Positions 11,891-23,760 of a stretch of DNA of 64,000 nt are shown here, piece by piece. Positions within the stretch are counted from its first letter, which is position 1. Each line of letters begins with the position of its first letter. The notes beneath the pieces were generated by a model, which worked only from the letters and a program-made list of their open reading frames with translations, searched no databases and had not been told where the DNA came from. Both the position numbers and the translations under genes were made by a program. The DNA comes from Aphelocoma coerulescens (taxonomy: Eukaryota > Chordata > Aves > Passeriformes > Corvidae). The stretch is taken from the NCBI RefSeq assembly GCF_041296385.1, contig NC_091016.1, positions 19,381,497 to 19,445,496 on the forward strand, written 5' to 3'.

Positions 11891-14800
11891 AAGCTGGGAA
11901 ACATGAAGTAAATTGGAACCCAGAGATATTTATCTTGTCACCACTGTTTAAAATAAGCAAACTGAGCAAACAGTGAGTTGAAATAACTGTGTATAGAAAC
12001 CACTTGAAAATAGCCTGAGGTGCTTTGTTAAGGGAGGAGACCACCTTACAAATGAGATCTTTTATGCGTATCCCATTGTAATATCATAACTCAATGGTTT
12101 TCTTGCCTTAAGCAAACCATCATTCAGGGCTTTTCTTACAGGCTGTTTGTCCTTGCTGTGCACGGCTTGATTCACCACTGCTTTGCTTTTTGTAGAGTCA
12201 CTTAAGCCTGAGCTAAGTTATGTGATCCCTCCTCTCTGGGAGAGCGTTGTAGAATTATAAATACTCAACATGAGACAGGACAACTTAGAAATCAATTTTT
12301 GGCTCATGACACCAGCTCTCAAACTGAGATACACACCATAGAGGAATTTTTTTCCTACCAGCCGAGCAGGACTCAACTTTCCAACCAATGCTGGTGGTTT
12401 TCCTCATTTCTAGAAACCAGCCTATGTCAAGTGGAAAGGCAAATACAGGAAATAATTTCCTGACATTGCTCTCCTGGTAGTTTTATGTATAACTGTTGGA
12501 GCCGTAGCGAGACTGAGCTGTGGCTTGGGAGGCCAGAGCAGGCCATCAGTGCTATGGTGAACAGGAGAGGAGGTCTCCACATGGCACTCAAATGAGTCTA
12601 TGCCAATAGAAAGGCTGGCAAAATGCAAAGGCTTTGCTCTTGGTCCTACAAGCAAATCACCTTTAGTGCTCCGTGTGACGGCAGAAACACATCTCACCTG
12701 GTTTTTTTCCTATACAAACTCGTGTATTAACATAGAAGGGAAATACAGGAACTAGTTACATCCAGGCAAAGAAGTCAGGTATAAACAGCCCTTCAAAGTA
12801 CAGAAGCAGCATGGACAGAGATGTGATGAATACATGCAGGTTCCTTCTCCTGTCCCCCGTGCTTGCTGTGACTGCAGGCTCTGGGGACCTACGCTGCACA
12901 CAGTGCATGCTGCCTTACACTCTCTCAGGCATCAAGGAAATCAATTCCAGGCTTTGTTCACAGACATTTTCCATATCTTTCCTATTTTAAGCCTTGCTCC
13001 TGCCCTCTGAGGCCCTCAGTGGGAGCCAAAAGGGAAACTTTTCAGGTTTTGGTTTTGAATATTTCTGAATATAGCCTTTAGAGCAGTTTGGATGCTTGAG
13101 AGAAAGGGGTTAATCTGTTCCCCGTTGGGAGCAGTCTGCAGGCAGGGATTTGCAAGGCAGTAGGGGCTGTACCAGATGTGAGGGCAGTGATTAACTCACT
13201 GCCTGGATCACTGAGGAGCTGTGCGTAATTGGCACCTTATTTTAGTGGCTTTTAGGATCGGGTCTGTAATTAAGAGTTTAGATTAAATTCACCCTGATTT
13301 GAAAGAGAGAAGCTGAGAAAACAGGGATTGTCTGGGACCATAATGGTCTGGGCTTTATCCCTTCTTGAAGGGCAGGGAAGAAAAGCTTTAGGAAACCAGA
13401 CATTTCTGTCACAGAGTTACTCTGATTTTGTTAGAGTCAAACAGAAGCTTTCGCTACTCGAGACAGTGTGAATTCTCATAAGTGCTTATTTTAAAAAGGA
13501 ACGATTCATAGATATTTATTTCTATTTAAAGATGAATTGTTTTCTGAGGGATTTAAATCTTCCTTGACAGTGTTTGTAACTTGACATGCCACAAAGCAGG
13601 GCTGTCACATAGCAATTGGAGGATAATACTGTGGAGAAACTGGCTATTCTCGTTGGGCTGTCTGGATGGGAAAGAGCTGCAGACAGTGAGCAAACAGAGC
13701 CACGTGAAACACTGCTAGAAGCAACCTCGAGAGGTCACCTCTGTTGCTAGGCAGGATTCGCTAACACAAGCAAGGAAAGGGAAATTAACCTCGGAAAAGA
13801 ATTTCATCTTTAATAATTCAGGCTGGTGCTGACACTTAGGAACGGATTTGATCTTTAGATGCAGATTTTTATAGTGAATGTAACCTTCCCCCTTTATTTT
13901 TTGCTCTGAGTGGGGAATGATTCTCAGCCCAAGCTCATGATTGGTTTTGTCTGGAGTTGACATCTGTGCTGGTGGCCCCCATTGCGATCCCACCAGTGGA
14001 AATAAACCACCTGGAAAATTTGGGCTAGGAGACCTTGTGTGGACAGCTCTCTCGGGGGGGACAGCACTTTTTAATTAACTGGCAGAAACCATCGGTGGGG
14101 AATGATTGCCAGTTCCATCTGAGGGGAGCAATCCCAGCTGCAGGCTATAATTCCTGTTACCTGTACAGTGGAAAAATCTCCCAGCATTAGCCCTTTTTTT
14201 CCTCTCAGAGGAGCTAAAAATATGCTCTTTGAAAAACAGAGTGATACTGGTTTGAAATGGGAGAGGGAAGAAGCTGGGACCTATGTGGATGGAGGGCATG
14301 CTGACAAATTTCCAAAGTGTTTTCAGGGACAGAGGTTCACAGGGAGTGTTGGGTTCAGAAAATCGTTGCCATCTGTCCCACAAATAATTATTTGAGTGCA
14401 TTAAGTCACTGCTGGCTTTGGCAGGGCTTTTCATTTGATTTCCAATGAGAGGCTGCAATCTTCAGTCCCATCTCACCTGCTTGTGGCACACTGGCCAAGA
14501 AAAGGTCCATGAGGACAACACGGCACTTGTCTGGGCAAGGGAGAGGAAGAATATCAAGTGGCATCTGGGGGGGGGGGGCAAAAGGAGAGCTCTGTTCACA
14601 TTAGCCTTGGACTGTTTGGCTTAGTTTTGGCTTTATTTTTTTTATTCTGTACAGTAAGAAGCTCTTGGGATCAAGTTAAAATGTGAAAACATGAACTTTC
14701 TTGGAAAAAAGTGCAAAACACTTCCAGCTTCGTGAGTTATAGGGTCCTGATATCAAACCAAGGTGGCTTGCATTGGGGTAATGAGGTGGATCCTACACTG

Positions 14801-17480
14801 CCAGCTCAAACCTTCCTGCTGTAGAGCAGGAATGGTGCCTGCCCACCAGCAAAATGTGAGTCTGCTAACTTGAGCCAGCTCAAGAACTGCACCAAGGCCT
14901 GCTGAGCTGTCTCACCAGCCAGGCAGCCTGGGCAGTGGGGTTTGGTAACCTCCTCAGTTGTGCTGGTGAAAATCATCTCAGCTCCAGACTCGCCATCCAG
15001 CAAGAAAATAAATGTTGGCTTGGAGCAACAGCAGCATCAGTCTGAGGGAGAGGGCTTGGAGGCTGGGAGCATCTGATCATAAATCTTGCAAACCCTGAAT
15101 AAGTCTTGCACTCAGATATGAATGTGGTGGCTCTCATTCCCACTTCCAGTAGATGTTTATCCAAATGCCATCTACTGCTGTTTGTTTGCAAAGGGATTAA
15201 AGGGTGCAGGAGTCACTGAGGTACCTCTTACCTAGACCTGGGTTTAAGCATTTCAAGTGTAATTGCAGTTTCCACCATAGAGTAAACTGCTCTTGGTTAC
15301 CTGGTTCCTTTTTCATGCTTCCAATTTTCTGAAGGATCAGCAGATCATCCAAATGCAGTGAAATATGCTGGCACATTTAATCAGTGTTGATTCCCTGAAG
15401 AAAGCACTAGGAAACAGCATTTAGAGACAAGAGCTGAGCATGCTGCACTTCCCAACCATATGCTGGGATATTTTCTTTCCTACTGGACTCCACCAGTAGT
15501 TTGTATTTACAGGCATAGAACTGGAAACAATACAGATTGGGAGTGAACAGCATTCAAAAATCATGTTGAGATATAACATCCTCTGTTTCAGAGAAGGAAG
15601 CACAAGGAAGGAAAAACCAGAAAACAAGGTAAGGGCAGATTACATCAGAGGCTGCTGGGTGAGCCACAATTCTCACTGGCATCCCCACAAAGAGGAGTTA
15701 GAAGGCATGATATGAAGGAGGACAATTTGCAGGTGTTTTTAGGGAAGATGAAATGATGATGGCTGTAAGAAGGAACACTCTATGGAACTGGCTGGTTGCC
15801 AAATCCCACCATCAAGTGACTTCTGATGAATAATATAGGCCAGGGTTATGCCAGATTTGCATTGCTTCTACAGGCGCACAGGAGAGAAAGAATGGACCAA
15901 GCTGCCTTATCCCTTCAGCAGGTCACAGGAATGCTCCTGTTCTGATGAACCTCTCACTGCTCCACACCCCCTCACGTGGGGTTCCTCACCCCCTCTTGGC
16001 CCATGAAACTTGCTCTGCCCCAGACTGGAAGGCAGCTGTGCTGGGGACAGGGGGGACTATGGACATTCCAGGACAAGTACATGTATCAGTCACTGCAGGG
16101 ATGAGGCAGCCAGGATACTGCTTACAGCGAACCAGAAAAGCAGCTGGTTTGAAGGACCCTCTTAAAACCTGAATTCCTTGGTGTAACACAAGTGGTGCAG
16201 AAATGCACAGCTCTTAAGCCTAGGGTTTTTTTTGAAAGGGAGGCCCATCAACTTGCTCCAAAATGTGCTCCCTGCCTGTATTGCCTGCCTATCTCTTCCA
16301 GCATCTACCACCTGCAGAAAGGCCCCTCACCCTTTTCCTCTCCCACAGAGCCCACTTCACCTTACAAGCTTCTGTGGACTGGGGACTTTCTCTACATACA
16401 GTCCTTGCTTACTGAGCAACTAGCTCTGCTTCAAAGGCCAGATGTTGGTGAATCTCCATGGGACTGACAGGAGCCAGCACACAGAGGGAAGCCCAAGCTG
16501 CTTTGGGTCAATGAGATACTCATTTACATTCTGCTCTTTAAGATACTTTGCCGCCATAGCTAAGAGTGGTGGGTATGGCAATATTTCATAGGACTTCCCT
16601 GGCTTTGTGGCCGGGAGAGACAAGAGGCTGTAGCCAGCAGTTGCTGTGCACGTGAGGCTGTATTTGCCACTCTAAACCAAGAAGGACATTTTAGCCTGGC
16701 TTTCTAAGGAAACAAAGCGTATGCTTTCACGCTGCTTTTCCATCTGTTTCCCCTTTGATTGTTCCTCAGCAAATCTGGAGCCCATTGGCCAGTGTCAGCC
16801 AAATTTGACCATGGAACAGTGTGCACTTCCCTCTGCGGACAGATGGGTAGCTTGATGCAGGACGAGGCAGGGATAACCCAGGTCTTTAACTGGGAAAGGC
16901 CGCAGCCAACTGGACTGGAGTGCCGGCTTGGCCTGTCAGCCCGTGCTTGGCTCTGGGTCCACCACAGCTTGTGCCCAACCATGGAGGCTGGGTAAGACCT
17001 TGGCTACCTCGACTAGTAACTGTGCCTGGTGGGGAGAGTTTCCTCCCTAATCACTGTGCTAATCAGCTTAACCCTGCAAAATGACATCTGATAAACTTGG
17101 GCTCTCTAAGAAAATATCTCATAGCTATTTTTTGTTTGAGTGATTCAAAGTATCCTGATAGGAGATGATATACTATTAAACCCCCAATTTTCTCAAGAAC
17201 TTGCATTTTGACCTGACAATATTTTGAAGAAACCCTTTGAGGGATGTCTTTTTTGCAGTGCAATCACAATTGTTACTATAAACACATGCCCCTATCAGTC
17301 CCTCTGTCTGACCTTGCACCATCAGATAAGCAGGCTTAGCCTTCACATGTCCTTAGGGATTACTTTATATCTGTGCATAGCGGTGACTGGGATAAAGTGA
17401 TCTTTTCTGCAAACACAGTTTAGCCTTTAGGAAGTTAGTGCTTACTCATGTGTTAACCTCAGCTCTGAGCAGGTGACCAA
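11891..17480. other. Non-coding interval with scattered simple sequence
   Basis: No gene recognised. A run of 11 G lies at about 14568-14578, and short T-runs near 14636. A CpG-containing, homeodomain-rich stretch near 13440-13620 might be another conserved element. The 127-codon minus-strand frame at 14075-14458 has no recognisable features. Confidence 0.4.
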
Positions 17481-17516
17481 AGACAGGCAGACTGCAGCTT
17501 GCCTGTGCTAGTGAGC

Positions 17517-17565
17517 TATAAATAAAGAGGAGCCTGCAGCTACAGCTGCCTGTGCTCTGCTGCAG
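17517..17565 (+). promoter_or_regulatory. Possible TATA promoter with tiny first exon
   Basis: A strong TATA word (TATAAATA, 17517-17524) is followed about 30 bp later by pyrimidine-rich sequence suitable for a start site. A splice donor, CAG|GTAAAT, follows with the exon ending at 17565. No open frame is attached, so any transcript would be non-coding here. The arrangement could be chance. Confidence 0.2.
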
Positions 17566-17599
17566 GTAAATATTTGTCCATGGAAGCTTGATGAGGGCA

Positions 17600-20500
17600 G
17601 CTTGCATTTAAATGGCTGACCACAAATCCCCACAGGAGACTGCAATAAAAATTACTTGGTGGCATCAGGTGCCACAGAGTATTAAGACTCTCAGGAAAAA
17701 AGAAATAGTGCAGTTCATTATCTCAGTGCCATGTTGTTGACACAGAAAACCAGTATTTGATACCAGAGACTCAGATAATGAAGAGTCAGAAGCCAGCTCA
17801 GGAGATCACGGATGTCTACCTCCTAGGCTAAGGCAGGAGCAAGTACTTCAGGATCATCCTAAGCATATTTTAAATATCTCAAATGGCAAAGATTCCTCAG
17901 TCTTCCTAGTCAAATATAAAATCTGTGATAGATTTTCTTTCTAATGGGTATTTCATTCTCATTCTCTCAGCTGCATCGTCCCTGAAGCGCATCCAGCCTC
18001 TGACTTTGATTACAACTGTCCAAGTTTTCAGGAGCTGCTTTCCTATGTCCCAGTGACTTTCCTGGATTGTAAATCTGTCAGTGTAGATCATTTTGAATAT
18101 CCTAATTTCCCAATACATTCAGGATGGGGATCACTCCTGACTCCAGCTTTTTACAGATTTCTGACATTCTAATGAAAAGCTACGGAGCAAAGAGTCTACG
18201 GTGCAGGACAGTTTGAGAGAACTGCACGTCCAGACTCCTAGCAGCACCCCTGGATTTTCATGTAGCCACAGCAGGTTGACTGATCTACTCTTCATCACTA
18301 TGTGTCTCTGCTCCTTTGTGTTTCTGTGTGTGTGGTGACGAAAACCAGTGCAGAGGGTGTGCAGAGCCACAGCTGGAGTAGAAACATCAGCACCCATCGA
18401 AGAGGCCACTCAACACAACAGTCTGTTGAGGCATATTGGACAGAGTGGGGGCCACTTGGGTGAGGCACTGAAAAAGCAGAGAGGACAGAGAGCAGAGGAG
18501 GGGAAAAGGGGACACCACACCACCCCAGCACCATTATCACCCCCTGCCACTGCTTTGCAAAACTCCTCTGTCAGCAACACCAACACCAGATTTCTTACCT
18601 TTGCCCCATAAAGGCCTTTTGTGGCCTCTTTTCATGCAGTTCAAGTGTCTCCATCTAGCAAAGCACAACCGTCTCATTGATAAGGTGTTCTTTCCACACT
18701 GCACCATGCAGCAAAGGAGCTCCCCTGTTTTAACACTATGACATCACCTTCAAGGTCATGCTATAAATTCCTTCCTAAAATGATTTGTCACAAGCTCTGC
18801 AGAAAATGCAGTGAGAATGAGACTGATGTCATGCACTAAAGAACTCTGCTCTGATCCTCTACTTTGAGCATGGCTGACCTGTGAGGAGCATCTCTGTTGT
18901 GCTATATCTCACATTGGGCTGGACTGGTGGTACATGGGCCACCTTTCTCTTTTATCTTTGCACAATGGGCACCCCAGTACAAAACTGGAGCCCTGAGCTG
19001 AGACACAGTTAATAAGCAAGTTGGTTACAGCAAAATGGAGAATGAGTATCAGTCCTTTTAATGTCAGAACAGTCTTGAAGCTTTGTTAATACAATTTCAG
19101 TATTATTCTTTATGAAACAATCCTGTTTAACCAAGATGACCAGACTTTTTCCCTCTCTAATTTTAATGTGGTTTTATGAAATGGATACATTTGGCATATC
19201 ATCTGGGAACATTACCCAGGGAGGTTAAGGGGTGAGGCTCTTGGGTTTAAAGCATCCATTTAGTAGATAGATAAATGAATTGACGAAGTGCTGCCTCATT
19301 TGTCATAGGGCTATTATACCTGATTTTTTTCTGGGCTGGTTATAAGCTATTGGTTAATGGGGTAGAATTAGATTTTTACAGAACTCTGTGCAGATAATTT
19401 TCTTGGAAAACATTTTGAAGAGCCTGCCTGTCCAGAATATGAGATGTGATGTTCCACTGCTGTGTGATTGATTGGTCCTCAAGCAGCAGGACTGCAGCTG
19501 CAAGTGGTAGCCTGTGGCTCCTCCATTAGAGTTTCTGCACTAGCACAGGACAGCTGTAATAAAGAGAAATGACATGTTAATGTGGAAGGAGGTTCAAAGC
19601 CCTCAGATCTGAGCATCATGGGACATTAAGGAAATTTAACATTTGATCTAGAGCAGGGCTACTTGGCCTGGGGAGCCTCAGGTCCAAAGTCATCACATCT
19701 TAAAATTCTGTGTGCAGACTGTTTCGCTTGGGCTCATCTGTCCTCATGAGATTAATCCAAATAAAGAATAATACCAAGGTAACTTCCTCACAACAGGATC
19801 CCAGAGCAATGGAGAGTCATCTCAAACAACATAAATACTAGGTAATGTAAAACCTGGCTGGATAAAACGCTGTCTATTAAATATAATAGAAGTTATCCTG
19901 TGGGGGTAGAAGCAGGGGCAGATTTCCCATTTTCCCTATATTTTCCATGATATTTTCCTCTGAAAAGCTCCCTGCCTTTCCCACACTCTAACGTCTCAGT
20001 CAGGCTGAGGAAGGTACAAAGGGAAAGCTCTGGGACATTCCAGGGTTATGCAGTATTTAATCTCCAGGACACCCTTATCTGAAGTTGGTTGAGACACTTC
20101 AGACAGAAATAGGTCCCATCCTAACAGAGTGTAAAGGGAACAGAGGATACTTTCTAGTGGATAATCGACAGGATTCCACAAAATCACCACCAAGGCATTA
20201 CAGGCAAGTTGTTTTTTCAGGTTTTTTTTACCCTAGCAGTGAGGCTGAAGGATGGATAAAACACAGGAGGGCTCTGCATGAGGTGAGGGGCAATTCCCTA
20301 TACACTTAGCAGGGTTTATTTGCCCCAACAAGAGGTCTAGAAGAGGGTGGTGTTATTCCTTCAGTACATGTCTCCTTTGATGCTTGTTTTATCAAGCAAC
20401 AATAATCTTCTCTTTCCACAAGCAACAATGACCTCCTCTTTTCACAGGATATTCTTGACCTTACATATGTTCATTCCCAAGCTCTTCATATCATTCTGTT

Positions 20501-21800
20501 TTGCTCTTTCCTCCTCCCTTGTTACATTTTCCTTAGCAAACAGCATCTCATGATGCTCTCTGTGGCTGGGAAGAACTCCCTCAGCACAACCCCAGATCTC
20601 ACTTGCTGTTCTCTGTTAAAATCCTACTCAGGAAGCCCAAATGCCTGAACAAAAGTTGGCAGTGTGTAGGCTGGCGTGCTGCTCTCATGCTCACTTTTAG
20701 CCCCCAGCCATGCTGTGATCAGGTTTTTCTATGCCTTGAAGACTGTTTGGGAGCATCTTGGGCATTTTACTCTGGGTCTGTGTCTCAGCCAGCTGAGAGG
20801 ATTGGGTACTCTGGCACCCCTGTGTTTTATGAACAAAATGTTAATATCGTGAATAGTGAGCTGCTTTAGGCCCACAGCTTGACAAGTTCAGTCATGCAGA
20901 ACTGAAAGTGGACTTGCAGCTGAGATCCAAAATAGCCTGTGAATGCCTGACCAGAGAGGCTGGGATGACAGGCACCCAGCTTCCTAGCAGGTGCTCATTT
21001 CTCTCACATGGAGCTACTGTTAGAGGTCAGAGCCTCTTTATTGGAACATGATGTGACTGCATCGCTTCTTTTACAGTACAAACAAAGAACAGAGTCATCC
21101 CAGTGACACTGAGAATGGGCCTTTAGTGAGGTGAATAAATAACAGACTCTCTCACTGGAAACCTGTAATGGTGTCAGTACAAGTCAGGGGATAAGAAGAA
21201 AGAGGTGCCCCCAGCTATCAGATATATTTTCTCTCTAGATTTTGTCTCAGAAAGCCCCCACCACTTTGCAGGGGACCCACACAAAATGCAGGTCTTCAGT
21301 TTTGAAACTGATGCTCATCAAGTCATGGAAATGTTGGCTGAAAGTCCCCTCTGCAGGTCTCCTAGTGCAAATGTCTTCCCTAAACTCCAACCTGGCTCTG
21401 CCAAACAGCAAACCTTGGATACCACCCCTTGTATTGTCCACTGCTTCTGAAAATATCTGCTGTTTGTGTCTCTCTGTTGGGTGATTGTGGTCACCTCCAG
21501 CTCACGTCTCAGACACCTCTTCCCAGCCTAAGCAAGCCCATCTCTGTGGGGGTACATCCTGCAGGCCCCTGAACACACAGCAGCCCCACTGGGCCCTGAC
21601 AGTTTCCCCACATCCCCCCTGACCTGGGAAGGGGAGCCAAGGCCAGACACAACAACCCAGGTACAGCCTCCCCACCACTGAGCAGTCTGGAATAAGTAAC
21701 TTCCCCCAGAGCTGGCTGTCTTCCTCCTCCCCAGGAGCACACACAGGCTTTCTGAGGGAGGAATTGCTGTCAAAGGCACTCATGGGTTTTTTTCACTCAT
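17600..21800. other. Non-coding interval, nothing recognised
   Basis: No exon-like open frame, RNA gene or repeat was identified on either strand. Composition is ordinary AT-rich single-copy DNA. Confidence 0.4.
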
Positions 21801-21804
21801 GAAG

Positions 21805-22035
21805 TTGTCCGGTTGCTTTTTGAACCTCTGTAAAGATTTGAATCTAAAATCTCCAGCAAAGAGTTTTACAGATTTCTTGCAGAGTGTGTGAAGAACCACT
21901 TCTTCCTGCTTGTAGAGAGCTTGCTAATTGCTAGTTTCATTTCTTGTTCTCATACAAGAAAGCACAATGAACCATTTATCATCCCCCTGCCCTTCCTGAT
22001 TTTATAGATCTCTGTAGAAGTGATGACAAAAGAGG
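21805..22035 (-). mobile_element. Old CR1-like LINE relic, antisense
   Basis: The order of words matches the antisense 3' region of ancient sauropsid CR1: TTTTTGAACCTCTGTAAAG, then AGAGTTTTACAG, GTGTGAAGAACCACTTCTTCCTG near 21888, TTTCATTTCTTGTTCTCATAC near 21937, and CTGATTTTATAGATCTCTG near 21995. It is heavily diverged, with no coding capacity and no intact end, so it is a much older insertion than the copy at 2.9 kb. Confidence 0.65.
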
Positions 22036-22199
22036 ACAAAAATATATGAGTAAGACAAATGCTATATTCTGCTTTCCTCTCCCTTTATTTCCTGAAACAT
22101 ACTTCATTTGAGCATCACCTTTGGAGATTCTCTCCCATTGTTTCCTTCTCCTTTGTCTTTATTGCACTCCACCAGTAAACAGCAGCTAGGAGTAAAGGA

Positions 22200-22640
22200 G
22201 GCCATAAACAACTATTTTCCTGCTCATTTACCTGTATTGTTCTGGCAATTGCTTAATGGTAAACATGTGACTTACTGACACAATTTAGACCACAATGTTG
22301 ACAAGCTTAATTCCTTGCCTTTGAAGGACAGGCTAATACAATTTTCCTCTGCTTCCTCCAGGCCATAGAGTCAAGAACAGCCACAGGCAGAGGTGCTCTC
22401 AAGACCCCCAGCTGCATTATCATCTGAATTTCATTAGGATTCTGAATAGTGCTGCTGATGAAGTTGACTGGGAAAGAAAGCAACTTAATCTGTTAAAGAG
22501 CTGCAACAAAGAGATGTAATTCTTTCTGAAAGATTATTTCAGCTTCTTGCTCTGCTAATCTGGTGCTTGTGTTTATGAGGACAGTCAGTATGCATCCTCA
22601 AGCAACAATTTTAATGTCTGCTCAACATATGCTGTTTACA
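22200..22640. promoter_or_regulatory. Possible conserved non-coding element
   Basis: A dense AT-rich set of motif-like words (GGCAATTGCTTAATGG, GCATTATCATC, TTTCATTAGG, GCTAATCTG) occurs without repeat similarity or open frames. This is judged by composition only. Confidence 0.15.
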
Positions 22641-23108
22641 TGATTTCGAAGTCACTGATCTTGCAGGCAGTTTGACTTTCAGCAAAGAACAAGGCCTGAA
22701 GGGAAGGAGATAGTCTGCAGGTTAGGAACAACCAGCTGAACCCTACAAAAACTAACCCCAATCTCCAGAAGAGCTTTGCTAGAGGAAGGGGTTCAGGCAG
22801 GGGCTGAGGGAGGGGTACACTTCTAAGCTGCCCCTCTGAATCTGACAGAGGCAGGAAGCCTCCAAGTCCTCAAAGTGTTCTGGTCGTCCAAGACTTGCTA
22901 GAAAATAAGCTGGCCATCTCCACGGAGTGAGAAAACTGATGTGGAGTATAGGTGGTGATGTCCTGCTGATACCAAAACAAGGGAGTCCCACTCTTCACTC
23001 TTCTTGCTCTTATCCTGAGTCTGTCACCAAGGAGGACAGTGTTTGTCCTGTGAGTGGGAGATGATGATGTAGGAAGAACAAACAGCCTCTGTATGAGAAT
23101 GGGAATTA
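22641..23108. other. Non-coding interval, nothing recognised
   Basis: No repeat or exon signal recognised; short frames only. Confidence 0.35.
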
Positions 23109-23760
23109 TCATGAGGGCTGAGAGTAACCTTGCCAGGGACTTTCCCCATGCTTATTAATCATCAGATGCAAACTGAGCTGCCTGTTTTGGGGCCATGAGG
23201 TTAAAGGTGGTCTCTGTTTAACATACAGGTGTGCTGATAGGGAGGCAGTCCGGACTGTGAGGCTTTTTTGTGCTGCAGAGCCACACCATATGAAAGAAAT
23301 GTCCTGCATGCAGTGGTGGACACGACCCTGCAACAGGGAAGAGGCTGGAGGAGACACGAGGAAGAATCCTTGATATGATCCTTTGGATTGACTGAGTGCA
23401 AGTTGTTGTTCGGGTGATGCTTGGCCTACGGTTGAGAAAACCGAGTTTCTTGCGCAAGAGATCGTAAGTCGTAAGGGGAGCAGGATCTTGGCATCTCCTC
23501 CAGAACGCCTCGGTGACGGCTCTTCTCCTAAAATTATTGAATGGCACCACCTTGTGGATGCTCGGCGGTGAGGAGACTTTTCCATCTTTATTCCATGTGC
23601 AGACTCTGCAGGGTTACATTTGAATAGCGAGGAATGCAAAATGTGATTCGTTCTCGCGCTGCTTCTCAAAGACCGGGCACTCATCAAGAAGTGCTTTTCT
23701 GCTTGTTTTCTGCCAGCTGACAAAAACATATTTTAGTGCTTAGCGGTTGATTTTCAGAGC
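23109..23760 (-). other. CpG-retaining segment with the longest intergenic open frame
   Basis: A 206-codon minus-strand frame (23109-23729) overlaps a second 110-codon frame (23218-23550) in another register. The central part (about 23400-23670) keeps many CpGs. The second frame reads like a basic globular protein around residues 2-45 (FNNFRRRAVTEAFWRR, LLRKKLGFLNRR). I recognise no family in either. It could be an exon of an unannotated gene, a decayed retrocopy, or a constrained non-coding element that is open by chance. Coding status is unproven. Confidence 0.2.
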
